NCBI GenBank assembly: GCA_902632545.1
Contig: CACPCX010000002.1
Location: forward strand, 52,162-116,161
Source: an uncultured Pelagibacteraceae bacterium
GTDB taxonomy: Bacteria; Pseudomonadota; Alphaproteobacteria; Pelagibacterales; Pelagibacteraceae
Reading direction: 5' to 3'
Length of the DNA stretch: 64,000 nucleotides
Under the pieces are notes generated by a model that had not been told where the DNA came from, searched no databases, and saw only the letters and a list, made by a program, of their open reading frames with translations. The first letter of the stretch is position 1, and every line of letters starts with the position of its first letter. This document shows positions 39,979 to 53,980 of this stretch, in pieces. A program made the position numbers and the translations under genes.

Positions 39979-40030
39979 ATGCGCTGATTTAACTGAATTG
40001 CGAGCGCTTAAAAAAAACCGCTAAAATAGT
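39979..40030 (+). ncRNA. SAM-II riboswitch in metX leader
   Basis: atGCGCTGATTTAACTGAATTGCGAGCGCTTaaaaaaaaccGCTAAAATAG; P1 GCGCT/AGCGC; conserved TGATTTAAC..ATTGC..AGCGC and 3' GCTAAAA of the SAM-II pseudoknot; upstream of metX. Confidence 0.92.
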
Positions 40031-40063
40031 TTTTTTTCTCTCAATTCAAAACAGTCAAAAATT

Positions 40064-41179
40064 ATGAATACTGAGAAAAACATAAAAACTTTAATTGTAA
40101 AGAAACCACTAAAATTAGACTGTGGAAAGACCATAAAAGATTTTCCTGTAGCTTATGAAACTTACGGTTCACTTAATTCAAAAAAAGATAATGCAATATT
40201 AGTTTTTCATGCTCTAACAGGAGATCAATTTGTAACCGGATTAAATCCTGTAACAAAAAAAGAAGGTTGGTGGAGTTATGCAGTAGGTCCTGATAAGGCT
40301 ATCGACACGAATAAATATTTTGTTATTTGCTCTAACGTAATTGGTGGATGTATGGGATCATACGGCCCAAGTCATAAAGATACTGATCAAAAAATTTTTG
40401 GAACAAATTTTCCAGTCATTACAATTAATGATATGGTGAAAGCTCAATACAATTTACTTGATCATTTTGGTATAGATAAATTATTTTCTATAACTGGAGG
40501 TTCAATGGGAGGTATGCAGGTCCTTCAGTTTATCAGTAACTTTCCTGATAAATCTAAAACAGTGATACCGATAGCAACTACATCTAGTCACTCAGCTCAA
40601 AATATTGCTTTTAATGAACTAGGTAGACAAGCTATTACAGCTGATAGTAACTGGAAAGAGGGAAACTATACATCAAACAATACTAATCCTGGAAAGGGAT
40701 TGGCTGTAGCTAGAATGGCAGCACATATAACTTATTTATCAAAAAAAGGTTTGCAGGAAAAATTTGGAAGAAAGTTACAAGAAAGAGAAGATCTTAAATT
40801 TGGATTTGATGCTGATTTTCAAATAGAAAGTTATTTGAGATATCAGGGCTCAGTATTCGTAGATAGATTTGACGCAAATAGTTATCTTTATATCACTAGA
40901 GCTATGGATTATTTTGATTTAGCAAAGCAATTCAAAGGCAATCTTTCAAATGCATTTAAAAATACAAAAGCGAAATTTTTTATAATCTCATTTACTTCAG
41001 ATTGGCTGTATCCAACTCAGGAAAATAAAGATATTGTAATTGCTTTAAACTCAATAGGAGCTGATGTTGGATTTGTAGAAATTGAGTCAGATAAAGGCCA
41101 CGACTCATTTTTACTAGATGTTCCTGATTTCTTGAGTGCACTTAAAAACTTTTTAGATAAATCTTACGAAGAGAATTAA
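40064..41179 (+). CDS. metX: Homoserine O-acetyltransferase
   Basis: VAYETYGSLNSKKDNAILVFHALTGDQFVTG; GGSMGGMQ; SDWLYPTQ; DKGHDSFLL. Confidence 0.96.
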   Translation: MNTEKNIKTLIVKKPLKLDCGKTIKDFPVAYETYGSLNSKKDNAILVFHALTGDQFVTGLNPVTKKEGWWSYAVGPDKAIDTNKYFVICSNVIGGCMGSYGPSHKDTDQKIFGTNFPVITINDMVKAQYNLLDHFGIDKLFSITGGSMGGMQVLQFISNFPDKSKTVIPIATTSSHSAQNIAFNELGRQAITADSNWKEGNYTSNNTNPGKGLAVARMAAHITYLSKKGLQEKFGRKLQEREDLKFGFDADFQIESYLRYQGSVFVDRFDANSYLYITRAMDYFDLAKQFKGNLSNAFKNTKAKFFIISFTSDWLYPTQENKDIVIALNSIGADVGFVEIESDKGHDSFLLDVPDFLSALKNFLDKSYEEN

Positions 41180-41181
41180 TT

Positions 41182-41778
41182 ATGAAAAATGAATTTAATG
41201 TAATAGCAGATTTAATTGAGAAAGATAAGAAAGTCTTAGACGTAGGGTGTGCAGATGGAATTTTAATGAAATTTTTAAAAGATAATAAAAATATAAATAT
41301 AAGAGGATTAGAGATATCAAAGGAAAAAGTGCAAGAATGCATTGCAAAAGGTTTAACTGTAATTGAGGGAAATGCTGAGAAAGATTTAAAACAATTTCCT
41401 GACAAATCATTTGATTATGTTGTTTTAAGTCAAACACTTCAAGCTTTTCTTAATCCTGAATTAGTTTTAGATGAACTTTTAAGAGTTGGAAAAAAGGCAA
41501 TAGTTACTATTCCTAATTTTGGGTATTGGAAGGTAAGGTTTCATTTATTATTTAAAGGTACAATGCCGATTACGAAGACATTACCAGATGAATGGTATAA
41601 TACTCCAAATTTACACATGTGCACTATCAAAGATTTTTTCCATTTTGTAAAATCAAAAGATATAAAGATTTTTAAATCACTCGCATTAAACAATCTTAAT
41701 ACATCGATAATAAATGAAAGTAATTTAGGTGTTAAAAATTTGTTTGCAGATCTTGGTATATTTTTGATAGAAAAATAA
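41182..41778 (+). CDS. metW: Methionine biosynthesis protein MetW
   Basis: VLDVGCADGILMKFLK; SQTLQAFLNPELVLDELLRVGKKAIVTIPNFGYWKVR; next to metX. Confidence 0.95.
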   Translation: MKNEFNVIADLIEKDKKVLDVGCADGILMKFLKDNKNINIRGLEISKEKVQECIAKGLTVIEGNAEKDLKQFPDKSFDYVVLSQTLQAFLNPELVLDELLRVGKKAIVTIPNFGYWKVRFHLLFKGTMPITKTLPDEWYNTPNLHMCTIKDFFHFVKSKDIKIFKSLALNNLNTSIINESNLGVKNLFADLGIFLIEK

Positions 41779-41779
41779 A

Positions 41780-42499
41780 ATGCGTATTGAAATTATACCT
41801 TGTCTTCAAGACAACTATAGCTATTTAATAATAGACGAAAGTAACAATTCTGCATGTATTGTAGATCCCGGTGAGGCTGAGCCAATAATAAATTTCCTAA
41901 AAAATAAAAATATAAAATTAAAATACATTCTTAATACTCATCATCATTATGATCATATTGGAGGAAATCAAGAATTAAAAAAAAAATATGGATCAATTGT
42001 TGTAGGTTTTAAAGGAGACTCGAAAAGAATACCAGAGATAGACATATTGTTAGAAGATAATCAAATATGGAAAGCTGAAAACTTTGAAGCTAAAATTATG
42101 CATATACCTGGACATACTTCAGGCCATATTTGTTTTAATTTTTTTAAAGAAAAATTAGTTTTTGTTGGAGATACTCTTTTCTCACTTGGTTGTGGAAGAA
42201 TATTTGAAGGTTCTCATGAAGAAATGTTTGAATCTTTAAACAAAATTAAATTATTACCAAAAGAGACAAAAATTTATTGTGGACATGAATACACTCTTAA
42301 CAATGCAAAATTTTGCAAAAAATATGATTCCGAAAACAAAGATTTACAAAAAAAAATAGAAAAAATAGAAAAATTAAGAGAAAATGGAATTCCTACCGTA
42401 CCCACAACTTTAAAAGACGAATTGGATTGTAATATATTTTTAAGAGCAAAAGATGTTAAAACCTTTTCAAAATTAAGAGATTTTAAGGATAATTTCTAA
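41780..42499 (+). CDS. gloB: Hydroxyacylglutathione hydrolase (glyoxalase II)
   Basis: THHHYDHIGGN; PGHTSGHICF; GDTLFSLGCGRIFEGS; YCGHEYTLNNAKF. Confidence 0.95.
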   Translation: MRIEIIPCLQDNYSYLIIDESNNSACIVDPGEAEPIINFLKNKNIKLKYILNTHHHYDHIGGNQELKKKYGSIVVGFKGDSKRIPEIDILLEDNQIWKAENFEAKIMHIPGHTSGHICFNFFKEKLVFVGDTLFSLGCGRIFEGSHEEMFESLNKIKLLPKETKIYCGHEYTLNNAKFCKKYDSENKDLQKKIEKIEKLRENGIPTVPTTLKDELDCNIFLRAKDVKTFSKLRDFKDNF

Positions 42500-42509
42500 T
42501 TAATTCGGC

Positions 42510-42537
42510 TTGACTAAAGGCTGGCTACAACTATATT
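42510..42537 (+). promoter_or_regulatory. Predicted sigma70 promoter for rplU-rpmA-obgE operon: TTGACT-N16-TATATT
   Basis: ggcTTGACTaaaggctggctacaacTATATTgcg directly upstream of rplU ATG at 42564. Confidence 0.65.
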
Positions 42538-42563
42538 GCGGTAACTTTAAATTAAATCATAAT

Positions 42564-42962
42564 ATGTCATACGCAGTAATAAAAACAGGTGGAAAACAGT
42601 ATAAAGTAAAATCTGGAGAAATTTTAAAGATTGAAAAACTACCAGACTCTAAACCTGAGACTAAAATAGAGTTTAATGAAATCTTGGCATATGGTGATGA
42701 TAAATCAATTGAAATTGGAACTCCAAATGTTGAGGGCGCAAAAGTAGAGGCTGATTTAATTAAAAATAGCAAAAATAGAACTATTTTAATTTTCAAAAAA
42801 AGAAGAAGACAAAATTCAAGAAGAAAAAATGGGCATAGACAACAATATTCTATGATAAGAATTAACAAAATTTTTTCAAAAGATGGTAAAGTGTTATCAG
42901 AAGCTGAAAAAATTTCTAAAACTTCAAAAAAAGAAGAAGTTAAGGAAGCAGCAAGCAAATAG
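42564..42962 (+). CDS. rplU: 50S ribosomal protein L21
   Basis: MSYAVIKTGGKQYKVKSGEILKIEKL; FKKRRRQNSRRKNGHRQQYSMIRI; ATG at 42564. Confidence 0.97.
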   Translation: MSYAVIKTGGKQYKVKSGEILKIEKLPDSKPETKIEFNEILAYGDDKSIEIGTPNVEGAKVEADLIKNSKNRTILIFKKRRRQNSRRKNGHRQQYSMIRINKIFSKDGKVLSEAEKISKTSKKEEVKEAASK

Positions 42963-42976
42963 TTATTAGGTAAATT

Positions 42977-43231
42977 ATGGCAACAAAAAAAGCAGGTGGA
43001 TCATCACGAAACGGACGAGATAGTGCCGGTAGAAGACTTGGTGTAAAAAAGTATGGTGGTGAAACAGTAATTCCTGGAAACATAATTGTTAGACAAAGAG
43101 GAACTAAGATTTTTCCAGGTGAAAATGTTGGTATGGGTAAAGATCATTCAATATTTTCAGTTGTTAAAGGGAAAGTTGTTTTCAAAAAATCTAAATCAGA
43201 TAGAACTTTTGTTTCTGTAAAGCCCAATTAA
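42977..43231 (+). CDS. rpmA: 50S ribosomal protein L27
   Basis: [29 protein letters not shown]. Confidence 0.98.
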   Translation: MATKKAGGSSRNGRDSAGRRLGVKKYGGETVIPGNIIVRQRGTKIFPGENVGMGKDHSIFSVVKGKVVFKKSKSDRTFVSVKPN

Positions 43232-43247
43232 TAGTACAACCAATTAA

Positions 43248-45342
<2,095 letters not shown>

Positions 45343-46593
45343 ATGATTAAATATATGAATTTAATTGGCATAAAAGCTCGAAAAGCTAGTGAGTATAAAG
45401 TTACAACTGAAGTAAAAAATAAAGTCTTAAATGATTACGCGAAATTAATTAAGAATGAAAAAAAATTCATTATTAATCAAAATTCAAAAGATATTAATTA
45501 CGCAAGAAAAAAAGGTTTAAAAGAAAACTTAATCAAAAGACTTCATTTAAATGAAAATAAATTAGATGGAATTATAAATTCTATTTTAAAAATAGCTAAA
45601 TTAAGGGATCCTATAGATAGCACTTTAGAAAAATGGAAAAGACCAAATGGATTGAATATTAAAAGAGTTTCAATACCGATTGGAGTTATTGGGGTTATTT
45701 ATGAAAGTAGACCAAATGTAACTTCAGATGTTGCTAGTCTTTGTTTTAAATCTGGAAATGTAGTGATTTTGAAAGGAGGCTCTGAGGCCATAAATTCCAA
45801 TAAAGCTTTAGCTAAGCTGTTTAGAAAGGCACTTAAAAAAAATAAAGTTAATGAAAACTTTATACAATTTATCGACTCAAAACAGAGAAGGCTTGTGGAT
45901 ATTATGCTTTCTAAGATGAAAAAATATATTGATGTCATCATACCTCGTGGTGGAAAAAATTTAGTTAAAAAAGTTTTAGAATTATCCAAAGTACCTATAA
46001 TTGGTCACTTAGAGGGGCTTTGTCATACTTATATAGATAAAGATGCAGAATTAAAAATGGCTAAAGAAATTGTCTATAACGCTAAATTAAGAAATACAAG
46101 TATTTGTGGTGCGACTGAAACTATTCTTATTCATAAAAATATAGTCAAAAAATTTAGTAATCCTATTTTGCGGGAACTTGAAAATAGTGGTTGTAAAATA
46201 ATTGGCGATAAGATTTTGAAAAGTTATTACAATGGTCAAATATATCCTGCAAAAGAAAAAGATTGGTCAACTGAATATTTATCATCAATTGTATCTGTTA
46301 AAGTTGTTAAAAATTCTGAAGAGGCAATTAAGCATATTAACAAATATGGAACTATGCACACTGACTCCATCATTACAAAAAATAAAAAGACAGCAAAATA
46401 TTTCCTAAAAAATGTTAAAAGCTCAATTGCAATGCATAATACCTCAACTCAATTTGCTGATGGCGGTGAATTTGGATTTGGTGGAGAAGTTGGAATTTCT
46501 ACTAATACGCTACCACCAAGAGGTCCTGTAGGTTTAAATCAATTGATTTCATATAAATATGAAATCACTAGTAATGGTAAAATAAGAAATTAA
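45343..46593 (+). CDS. proA: Glutamate-5-semialdehyde dehydrogenase
   Basis: IPIGVIGVIYESRPNVTSDVASLCFKSGN; HLEGLCHTYID; NTSTQFADGGEFGFGGEVGIST. Confidence 0.96.
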   Translation: MIKYMNLIGIKARKASEYKVTTEVKNKVLNDYAKLIKNEKKFIINQNSKDINYARKKGLKENLIKRLHLNENKLDGIINSILKIAKLRDPIDSTLEKWKRPNGLNIKRVSIPIGVIGVIYESRPNVTSDVASLCFKSGNVVILKGGSEAINSNKALAKLFRKALKKNKVNENFIQFIDSKQRRLVDIMLSKMKKYIDVIIPRGGKNLVKKVLELSKVPIIGHLEGLCHTYIDKDAELKMAKEIVYNAKLRNTSICGATETILIHKNIVKKFSNPILRELENSGCKIIGDKILKSYYNGQIYPAKEKDWSTEYLSSIVSVKVVKNSEEAIKHINKYGTMHTDSIITKNKKTAKYFLKNVKSSIAMHNTSTQFADGGEFGFGGEVGISTNTLPPRGPVGLNQLISYKYEITSNGKIRN

Positions 46594-46594
46594 A

Positions 46595-47116
46595 TTGAAT
46601 AACACAAAAATAAAAATTGGTGTATTAGGTGGATCGTTTGATCCTGCTCACAAAGGGCATTTGGCGATTTCTAAGGAAGCAAAAAAAAGATTCAAACTCA
46701 AAAAAGTTATTTGGGCAATTACAAAAAAAAATCCATTTAAAATAGAGAGCAAGACATCTGTTGCTAACAGAATTAAATATTGTAAAAAAATTATTAGTAC
46801 AAATTCATTTATTAAGGTTAAATTTTATGAAAAAATTATTAAATCAAATAAAACTATTAATTTAATCAATCATTTAAAAAAAGATAAAAGCATTGAAATT
46901 TATTTTTTAATGGGTGCCGATAACCTTATTAATTTTCATAAATGGCATAAATCTAAATTAATTTCACAAAAATGTAACATCCTAGTTTTTGATAGACATG
47001 GGTATAAAAAAAATTCTTTAAAATCAAAGACATTTAAGCAACTTAGTAAGACCAATCTAGAGTTTATTGAGTTTAATAAAGTCAACATTTCATCTTCTCA
47101 ATTAAGAAAAATTTGA
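46595..47116 (+). CDS. nadD: Nicotinate-nucleotide adenylyltransferase
   Basis: IGVLGGSFDPAHKGHLAISKEAKKRF; FLMGADNLINFHKWH; TTG start. Confidence 0.93.
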   Translation: MNNTKIKIGVLGGSFDPAHKGHLAISKEAKKRFKLKKVIWAITKKNPFKIESKTSVANRIKYCKKIISTNSFIKVKFYEKIIKSNKTINLINHLKKDKSIEIYFLMGADNLINFHKWHKSKLISQKCNILVFDRHGYKKNSLKSKTFKQLSKTNLEFIEFNKVNISSSQLRKI

Positions 47117-47133
47117 TAATCTAAATTCAATTA

Positions 47134-47484
47134 ATGGACAAAATTTCAGACTTAAAAGAAATTGTAATCAACACACTAGATCTAAATAAAGCTCAAGACA
47201 TTGTAACTATTGATCTTAAAGACAAAAGTTCTATGGCTGATTACATGATCATAGCAAGTGGAACATCATCTAGACATATTCAATCTTTATCAGAACAAGT
47301 TTTAGAAAAACTTAAAAATAACGGTGTAAAAGACTCAAAAATTGAGGGTAAAGAAAGTGGAGAATGGAAACTTGTTGATGGGATTGATTTGATTGTTCAT
47401 ATTTTTCATCCAGAAAAAAGAAAATTTTATGAATTAGAAAAAATTTGGTCAGAGTTAATTCCAAAAGAAAAAGTGATAATATGA
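47134..47484 (+). CDS. rsfS: Ribosomal silencing factor RsfS
   Basis: LDLNKAQDIVTIDLKDKSSMADYMIIASGTSSRHIQ; WKLVDGIDLIVHIFHPEKRKFYELEKIWSE. Confidence 0.95.
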   Translation: MDKISDLKEIVINTLDLNKAQDIVTIDLKDKSSMADYMIIASGTSSRHIQSLSEQVLEKLKNNGVKDSKIEGKESGEWKLVDGIDLIVHIFHPEKRKFYELEKIWSELIPKEKVII

Positions 47485-48620
47485 AAAAAATTAAATTTTT
47501 ATTATTAATTTTTTTTTCCGTTTTTTATTTAAATAAAACAGTTATTTCAGCTGAAATTGATATTTATAAAAAAATTGATCTCTTTGGTGAGGTTCTAGAA
47601 AAAATTAATAAAGAATATGTTGATGAGTTCAATCAATCTGAGAGTATGGACTCTGCTATCAATGGACTTTTACAATCCTTAGATCCTTATTCATCCTACA
47701 TGTCTCCTAAAATTTTTGATGAAATGCAAACAGAAACCAGTGGTGAATTTGGTGGACTAGGAATTGAAGTTAGCATGGAGGCTGGTGTGGTAAAAGTAAT
47801 TTCACCAATAGATGATACACCTGCATCTAGGGCTGGATTAAAAGCTGGCGATTACATAGTCAAAATAAATGATGTCCAGGTTCAAGGAAAATCATTAAGT
47901 GAAGCTGTTGATTTAATGAGAGGACCTGTAGGTTCTGGAATAGAGTTAACAGTAAGACGAAGAGGTGAAAGAAAAGCGCTAACATTTAATATCATAAGAG
48001 AAGTTATTCAGGTTCAATCTGTAAAATCTGAAATTATAGATGAAAATATTGGATACATCAGGCTTACTTCATTTAACGATAACAGTAGTGATCAAATAGA
48101 AAAACAAATTAAAAAACTTAAAAAAGATAAAAACTTAAATTCATTTATTTTAGATTTAAGAAATAATCCTGGAGGTCTTTTATCTCAAGCAATAAAGATA
48201 TCAGATTTTTTTCTGGAAAATGGAGAGATAGTTTCAACAAAAAGCAGAAAAAAAACTGAAAATAGAAAATGGTTTGCAAAAAAAGGAGATATTACCGATG
48301 GAAAAACACTATTGGTTTTAATTAACTATGGTTCAGCATCTGCATCTGAAATTGTTGCTGGAGCTTTAAAGGATCACAAAAGAGCAATCATCGTTGGTGA
48401 AAATAGCTTTGGTAAAGGTTCTGTCCAGTCAATTATTCCTTTAAAAAATCGTGGTGCTATCAGATTAACTGTAGCAAAATATTATCTTCCTTCTGGAAAA
48501 TCTATTTCTGAAGTAGGTGTTAAACCAGATATTGAAGTAAATGAAGAAGGTAATGATTTTAGAATAAAAACTGATACTGATAATCAATTAAACTACGCTA
48601 TTAAGTTACTTAACGGATAA
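47481..48620 (+). CDS. ctpA: Carboxyl-terminal processing protease (S41, PDZ)
   Basis: Signal peptide from ATG 47481 (MKKIKFLLLIFFSVFYLN); PDZ; LDLRNNPGGLL; NYGSASASEIVAGALKDHKRAIIVGENSFGKGSVQ. Confidence 0.93.
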   Translation: MKKIKFLLLIFFSVFYLNKTVISAEIDIYKKIDLFGEVLEKINKEYVDEFNQSESMDSAINGLLQSLDPYSSYMSPKIFDEMQTETSGEFGGLGIEVSMEAGVVKVISPIDDTPASRAGLKAGDYIVKINDVQVQGKSLSEAVDLMRGPVGSGIELTVRRRGERKALTFNIIREVIQVQSVKSEIIDENIGYIRLTSFNDNSSDQIEKQIKKLKKDKNLNSFILDLRNNPGGLLSQAIKISDFFLENGEIVSTKSRKKTENRKWFAKKGDITDGKTLLVLINYGSASASEIVAGALKDHKRAIIVGENSFGKGSVQSIIPLKNRGAIRLTVAKYYLPSGKSISEVGVKPDIEVNEEGNDFRIKTDTDNQLNYAIKLLNG

Positions 48621-48621
48621 T

Positions 48622-49095
48622 ATGAATAAAAATTTTAAAGATTTACCGCTGAGAAGTGGGGTCGGAATTGTGTTATTGAATAAAGAAAATAAAGTATTCG
48701 TAGCAAAAAGAATAGATAATCCTAAAAATTTTTGGCAAATGCCTCAGGGTGGTGTTGATGAGGGAGAGGATAATTTAAAAGCTGCATTTAGAGAACTAGA
48801 GGAAGAAACAAGTATCAAAAGCGTAGAACTTATAAAAGAATTAGATGGTACATTAACCTATGATTTACCTGATAGATTACTAGGTATTATTTGGAAAGGT
48901 AAGTACAAAGGTCAGAAGCAAAAATGGTTTTTAATGCGATTTATTGGAAATGATAATGAAATAAATATTAATACATCTAATCCAGAATTTTTAGATTGGA
49001 AGTGGATTGACTTAGATTTAATTACTGATGTTGTTGTTGATTTTAAACATCATGTTTACAAAGAAATTAAAGAAAAAGTAAAAAAATTAATTTAG
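48622..49095 (+). CDS. rppH: RNA pyrophosphohydrolase (Nudix)
   Basis: RSGVGIVLLNKENKVFVAKR; WQMPQGGVDEGEDNLKAAFRELEEETSI. Confidence 0.92.
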   Translation: MNKNFKDLPLRSGVGIVLLNKENKVFVAKRIDNPKNFWQMPQGGVDEGEDNLKAAFRELEEETSIKSVELIKELDGTLTYDLPDRLLGIIWKGKYKGQKQKWFLMRFIGNDNEININTSNPEFLDWKWIDLDLITDVVVDFKHHVYKEIKEKVKKLI

Positions 49096-49478
49096 AGTTT
49101 TTAAAACTTCAACTTTTTGATCTGCTAAATATTTAGATTGATCGTTAATATCAGTTTTATTAGCCTCTTCTTCTGCCTGTTTAAGTAAATCTTGTTGTTT
49201 TGATTTGTCCATATCAGCAAGATTAAAAATTGTACTTGTTAAAATAGATAGATTGTTATTTTTAAACTCAACAATCCCATCTTCAACATAGTAATTTTCA
49301 TCACCTGATTTTGATAAAATCTTAATTATCCCTGGTTTCAAAAAGGAAATAATAGAAATATGATCCTTCAATATTCCCATCTCTCCTTCAAAAGCAGGAA
49401 CCACAACTTCTGAAACATCATCTTTTACTAAAAAAGATTTTTCAGGATTTACTATTTCAACTTTAAACTCTTCACTCA

Positions 49479-49479
<1 letters not shown>
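49087..49479 (-). CDS. atpC: ATP synthase F1 epsilon subunit
   Basis: FKVEIVNPEKSFLVKDDVSEVVVPAFEGEMGILKDHISII. Confidence 0.95.
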
Positions 49480-51772
<2,293 letters not shown>

Positions 51773-51778
51773 AAATTA

Positions 51779-53314
51779 TTAAGATTTAAAATTTTCTTTT
51801 AATTGAGCGATTACTTCAACAAGTAATTTTTCTTTATCTTCCTCAAGTTTTCCTGAACTTAAAATTGACTCTATAATTTCAGGCTTATCTGATTTACATT
51901 TTTCAATAATCTTGCTCTCAAATTCAGCAACGTCTTTTAAATCAATATCATCCAAATAACCTTTTACTCCACAAAATACTGAAATAACTTGTTCTGCAAC
52001 AGTCATAGGTGAATATTGTTTTTGTTTTAAAAGTTCAGTTAGTTTAGAGCCTCTATTCAAAAGTTGCTGAGTAGATGCATCTAAATCAGATCCAAATTGA
52101 GCAAAAGCTGCCATTTCTCTATATTGTGCTAGCTCTAATTTCATTGAACCAGAAACTTTTTTCATCGCTTTTGTTTGAGCTGACGAACCAACCCTAGACA
52201 CTGATAAACCTACGTTAATTGCAGGTCTTATACCTTGATTAAATAATTCTGTTTCAAGGAAAATTTGTCCGTCTGTAATTGAAATAACGTTAGTTGGAAT
52301 GAACGCGGATACGTCTCCACCTTGTGTTTCAATAATTGGCAGTGCTGTAAGTGATCCACCGCCATGTTCATCGCTTAATTTAGCTGCTCTTTCAAGTAAT
52401 CTACTATGAAGATAAAATACATCTCCAGGATAAGCCTCACGTCCCGGGGGTCTTCTTAATAGTAAAGACATTTGTCTATAAGCAACTGCCTGCTTAGACA
52501 AATCATCATAAATTATTAACGCATGCATCCCATTATCTCTAAAATACTCGCCCATAGTACAGCCTGTGTATGGTGCTAAAAATTGTAAAGGAGCAGAGTC
52601 CGACGCGGTAGCAGCAACTATTGTTGTGTACTCCATAGCTCCAGCTTCTTCTAATGTTTTTTGAATTTGTCTTACTGTTGATCTTTTTTGTCCAACTGCA
52701 ACGTATATACAATACAGTTTTTGTTTTTCATCACCAGACTCATTAATCTTTTTTTGATTAATAATTGCATCTACTGCTACTGCTGTTTTGCCAGTTTGTC
52801 TATCACCAATAATTAATTCCCTTTGCCCTCTTCCAATCGGAACTAGACTATCAATTGATTTAAGACCAGTTTGCATTGGTTCACTTACTGATTGTCGTGG
52901 AATAATACCAGGAGCTTTCACTTCAACCCTGCTTTTTTTAATTCCTTTATCCAATGGTCCTTTTCCATCAATAGGATTTCCTAAACCATCCACTACTCTT
53001 CCTAATAATTCTTTTCCAACTGGAGTATCAACAATATTACCAGTTCTTTTTACTACATCCCCTTCTTTAACATTTCTATCATCACCAAAAATTACGACAC
53101 CAACGTTTTCACTTTCTAAGTTTAGAGCCATACCTTTTGAACCATCTGCAAACTCTACCATTTCGCCAGCTTGAACATTATCCAAACCATAAATCCTAGC
53201 AATACCATCTCCAACTGATAAAACTTGACCAACTTCTGTGACTTCTGCTTTATCACCAAAATTTTTAATTTGTTCTTTTAATATTTTTGTAACTTCTGAA
53301 GGATTTATTTCCAT
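51779..53314 (-). CDS. atpA: ATP synthase F1 alpha subunit
   Basis: [42 protein letters not shown]. Confidence 0.99.
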   Translation of the reverse strand: MEINPSEVTKILKEQIKNFGDKAEVTEVGQVLSVGDGIARIYGLDNVQAGEMVEFADGSKGMALNLESENVGVVIFGDDRNVKEGDVVKRTGNIVDTPVGKELLGRVVDGLGNPIDGKGPLDKGIKKSRVEVKAPGIIPRQSVSEPMQTGLKSIDSLVPIGRGQRELIIGDRQTGKTAVAVDAIINQKKINESGDEKQKLYCIYVAVGQKRSTVRQIQKTLEEAGAMEYTTIVAATASDSAPLQFLAPYTGCTMGEYFRDNGMHALIIYDDLSKQAVAYRQMSLLLRRPPGREAYPGDVFYLHSRLLERAAKLSDEHGGGSLTALPIIETQGGDVSAFIPTNVISITDGQIFLETELFNQGIRPAINVGLSVSRVGSSAQTKAMKKVSGSMKLELAQYREMAAFAQFGSDLDASTQQLLNRGSKLTELLKQKQYSPMTVAEQVISVFCGVKGYLDDIDLKDVAEFESKIIEKCKSDKPEIIESILSSGKLEEDKEKLLVEVIAQLKENFKS

Positions 53315-53872
53315 TTATGCCTCTATCATTCTATTTTCAATTTGTTGTAATTTATTTTTAATTGAGGTATCGACCATAGTACTTCCAACTTGTACTACCA
53401 GACCTCCTATTAAACTTTTATCATATTTGTAGTTTAATTTTATTTTTGAGCTAAAATTTTTTGTTAACTCCTCTGTAATTTTTGCAATTTCTTCATTAGA
53501 TAATTCTTTTGCTGATTTTAATTCTGCCTTAAGTTCACCTCTTTTTCTTGAACAAATTTCAATAAAGCTTTTAAGTATACGCTCAATAAAAAAGAAACGT
53601 CTTTTTTGAATTAAGAAACTTAAAAAATTTTTAAATAAAGATTCAAATTTATTATTTTCAGAAATTGTATTGATTACTTTTAGTAAATCATCTTGGTTAG
53701 TAGTTGGATCTTTAATCAAATTGGAAAAATCTTCACTTTTCTCAATTAAATTAAGTATAGATGAAGACTGGTCTTCGATCTGAGTTAAAAGATTGCTTTC
53801 CTCTGAAAGTTCAAAAAGCGCAAGAGAATACCTTTCAGCTGAAGTTATTGAAAATCCGGTGTCTTTACTCAA
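53315..53872 (-). CDS. atpH: ATP synthase F1 delta subunit (TTG start)
   Basis: AERYSLALFELSEES; SKIKLNYKYDKSLIGGLVVQVGSTMVDTSIKNKLQQIENRM. Confidence 0.93.
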   Translation of the reverse strand: MSKDTGFSITSAERYSLALFELSEESNLLTQIEDQSSSILNLIEKSEDFSNLIKDPTTNQDDLLKVINTISENNKFESLFKNFLSFLIQKRRFFFIERILKSFIEICSRKRGELKAELKSAKELSNEEIAKITEELTKNFSSKIKLNYKYDKSLIGGLVVQVGSTMVDTSIKNKLQQIENRMIEA

Positions 53873-53916
53873 CTTAGTTCCTCTATAATGTTGAAGATTA
53901 TTTAAAAATCACGCCC

Positions 53917-53945
53917 TAAATAACATATGACCCTTATGTCTTCAA
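53917..53945 (-). promoter_or_regulatory. Candidate promoter for the atpHAGDC operon: TTGAAG-N17-TATTTA
   Basis: Minus-strand match in the 108-bp priA-atpH gap. Confidence 0.4.
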
Positions 53946-53958
53946 GTAGCGGATTCGT

Positions 53959-53976
53959 AAAAAAGTCCTCTTTTTT
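53959..53976 (-). terminator. Candidate intrinsic terminator-like hairpin after priA (AAAAAAG AGGA CTTTTTT)
   Basis: 7-bp perfect inverted repeat with 4-nt loop starting 4 nt after the priA stop; T-run in the 3' arm. Confidence 0.4.
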
Positions 53977-53980
53977 GCGG

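Noticed and set aside
41142-41437. Two antisense ORFs over the metX/metW junction
   Set aside because: Opposite strand to well-supported metW; no family match recognised
42557-42958. 133-aa antisense ORF covering all of rplU
   Set aside because: Codon-phase shadow of an AT-rich coding gene; the + strand is unambiguously L21 and the antisense translation shows no recognisable domain
52788-53174. 128-aa ORF antisense to atpA
   Set aside because: Fully inside a highly conserved gene on the opposite strand; no own family signature or promoter evidence
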